A stretch of 64,000 nucleotides of DNA from Blastococcus sp. LR1 (GTDB lineage: Bacteria > Actinomycetota > Actinomycetes > Mycobacteriales > Geodermatophilaceae), in NCBI RefSeq assembly GCF_020166105.1, contig NZ_JAIUJY010000001.1:496001-560000 (forward strand), in the 5' to 3' direction. This document shows, one piece after another, positions 63,733 through 64,000 of this stretch; position 1 is the stretch's first letter; each line of letters begins with the position of its first letter. The position numbers were made by a program, and so were the translations under genes. Under the pieces are notes generated by a model, which was not told where the DNA came from, did not search any database, and saw nothing but the letters and a program-made list of their open reading frames with translations.

Positions 63733-64000
63733 ATGCCGTTCCTGTCACGCTCCCGCGGCCCGGAGACTCCGGCCCCGCTCCCCTACGACTCCGCCTCCCC
63801 CGAGGGGCTCGCTGCGCGGTGGGTGCAGTGGGTGGCCGCCGCCGGTCCCCTCGCGAACCCGGTCGAGGACGAGGACGGCCGGCACGCCGCCGCCAACCAG
63901 CCCGACGACGTGTGGTTCCTCGCCGGCACCAGCGGCAGGCCACTGCAGCGCAGCTGCATCGTCCCGGAGGGCCGGCCGCTGTTCTTCCCGGCCTTCAATA
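63733..64000 (+). CDS. Partial gene, conserved protein of unknown function
   Basis: Opens with ATG 63733 and stays open to the window end (89 codons seen). Translation includes [28 protein letters not shown] and [12 protein letters not shown]. The W-FLAGT...R-C-VP-G-PLFFP pattern is one I have seen in a conserved bacterial family without a known role. Transcribed away from the preceding gene. Confidence 0.6.
   Translation, partial: MPFLSRSRGPETPAPLPYDSASPEGLAARWVQWVAAAGPLANPVEDEDGRHAAANQPDDVWFLAGTSGRPLQRSCIVPEGRPLFFPAFN

Overview
High-GC actinobacterial DNA, most like Geodermatophilaceae (Blastococcus, Geodermatophilus, Modestobacter). The grounds are very high GC at third codon positions, many GTG/TTG starts, possible leaderless starts, and actinobacterial families (FurA-KatG pair, CsoR, DUF6153, DUF305, dnaG with its actinobacterial neighbours). 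The taxon is inferred from gene content, not from a search.

Positions 1 to ~36,000 look like a metal, redox and sulfur resistance island ending beside tRNA-Asn (37,418-37,490). Its parts are: (a) 1-3,467, a complex-I-like membrane module (nuoA, an unusual fused NuoB-like/NuoD-like protein with a 228-residue Met/Asp/His repeat, nuoH, nuoJ); (b) 3,663-8,470, csoR-copZ-small peptide-copA, a K+ channel and a second copZ; (c) 8,717-12,841, an ArsR sensor, Cys-rich copper storage protein, DUF305 lipoprotein, DUF6153 protein, SRPBCC-STAS fusion and YcnI-like protein; (d) 13,184-21,454, two M23 peptidases, CtaG, a DsbA/VKOR/TlpA/CcdA operon, a SURF1-like protein and Sco1; (e) 21,497-24,139, a CmtR-like sensor with two CDF transporters and a membrane methyltransferase; (f) 24,281-30,608, a BlaI-M56-cupredoxin operon, a membrane protein, a Tat-type DyP peroxidase, and a TlpA/BNR lipoprotein pair; (g) 30,746-35,993, a CstR-like persulfide sensor operon (rhodanese, CstB-like protein, MMPL, Cys-rich peptide, TauE). 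It is followed by a decayed DedA remnant and about 740 bp without recognisable genes.

The most striking regulatory signal is a repeated dyad, TACTA-N7-TAGTA (near matches T[A/C]CTA-N7-TAG[T/G]A). I find nine copies by eye, each at or just upstream of a start in the island: DUF6153, SRPBCC-STAS, both M23 peptidases, dsbA, sco1, blaI, DyP and the BNR/TlpA operon. I propose these form the regulon of the BlaI-family repressor at 25,713-26,099. CsoR-type dyads (TACCCC-N3-GGGGTA) lie upstream of csoR and the second copZ, and a shorter version with N2 precedes cstR.

From 37,630 onward the window is core-like: dnaG and neighbours, YdcF, furA-katG, a cytochrome P450, ppdK, dusB, glyS. From 50,325 to 61,379 there is an uptake and catabolic locus: aldehyde dehydrogenase, sugar-type ABC importer, IclR, a second aldehyde dehydrogenase whose usual catalytic Glu is Gln, amidase, AraC regulator and a cupin of the dihydroxyacetophenone-dioxygenase type. 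Its substrate is unknown; an aromatic aldehyde or ketone is a reasonable guess.
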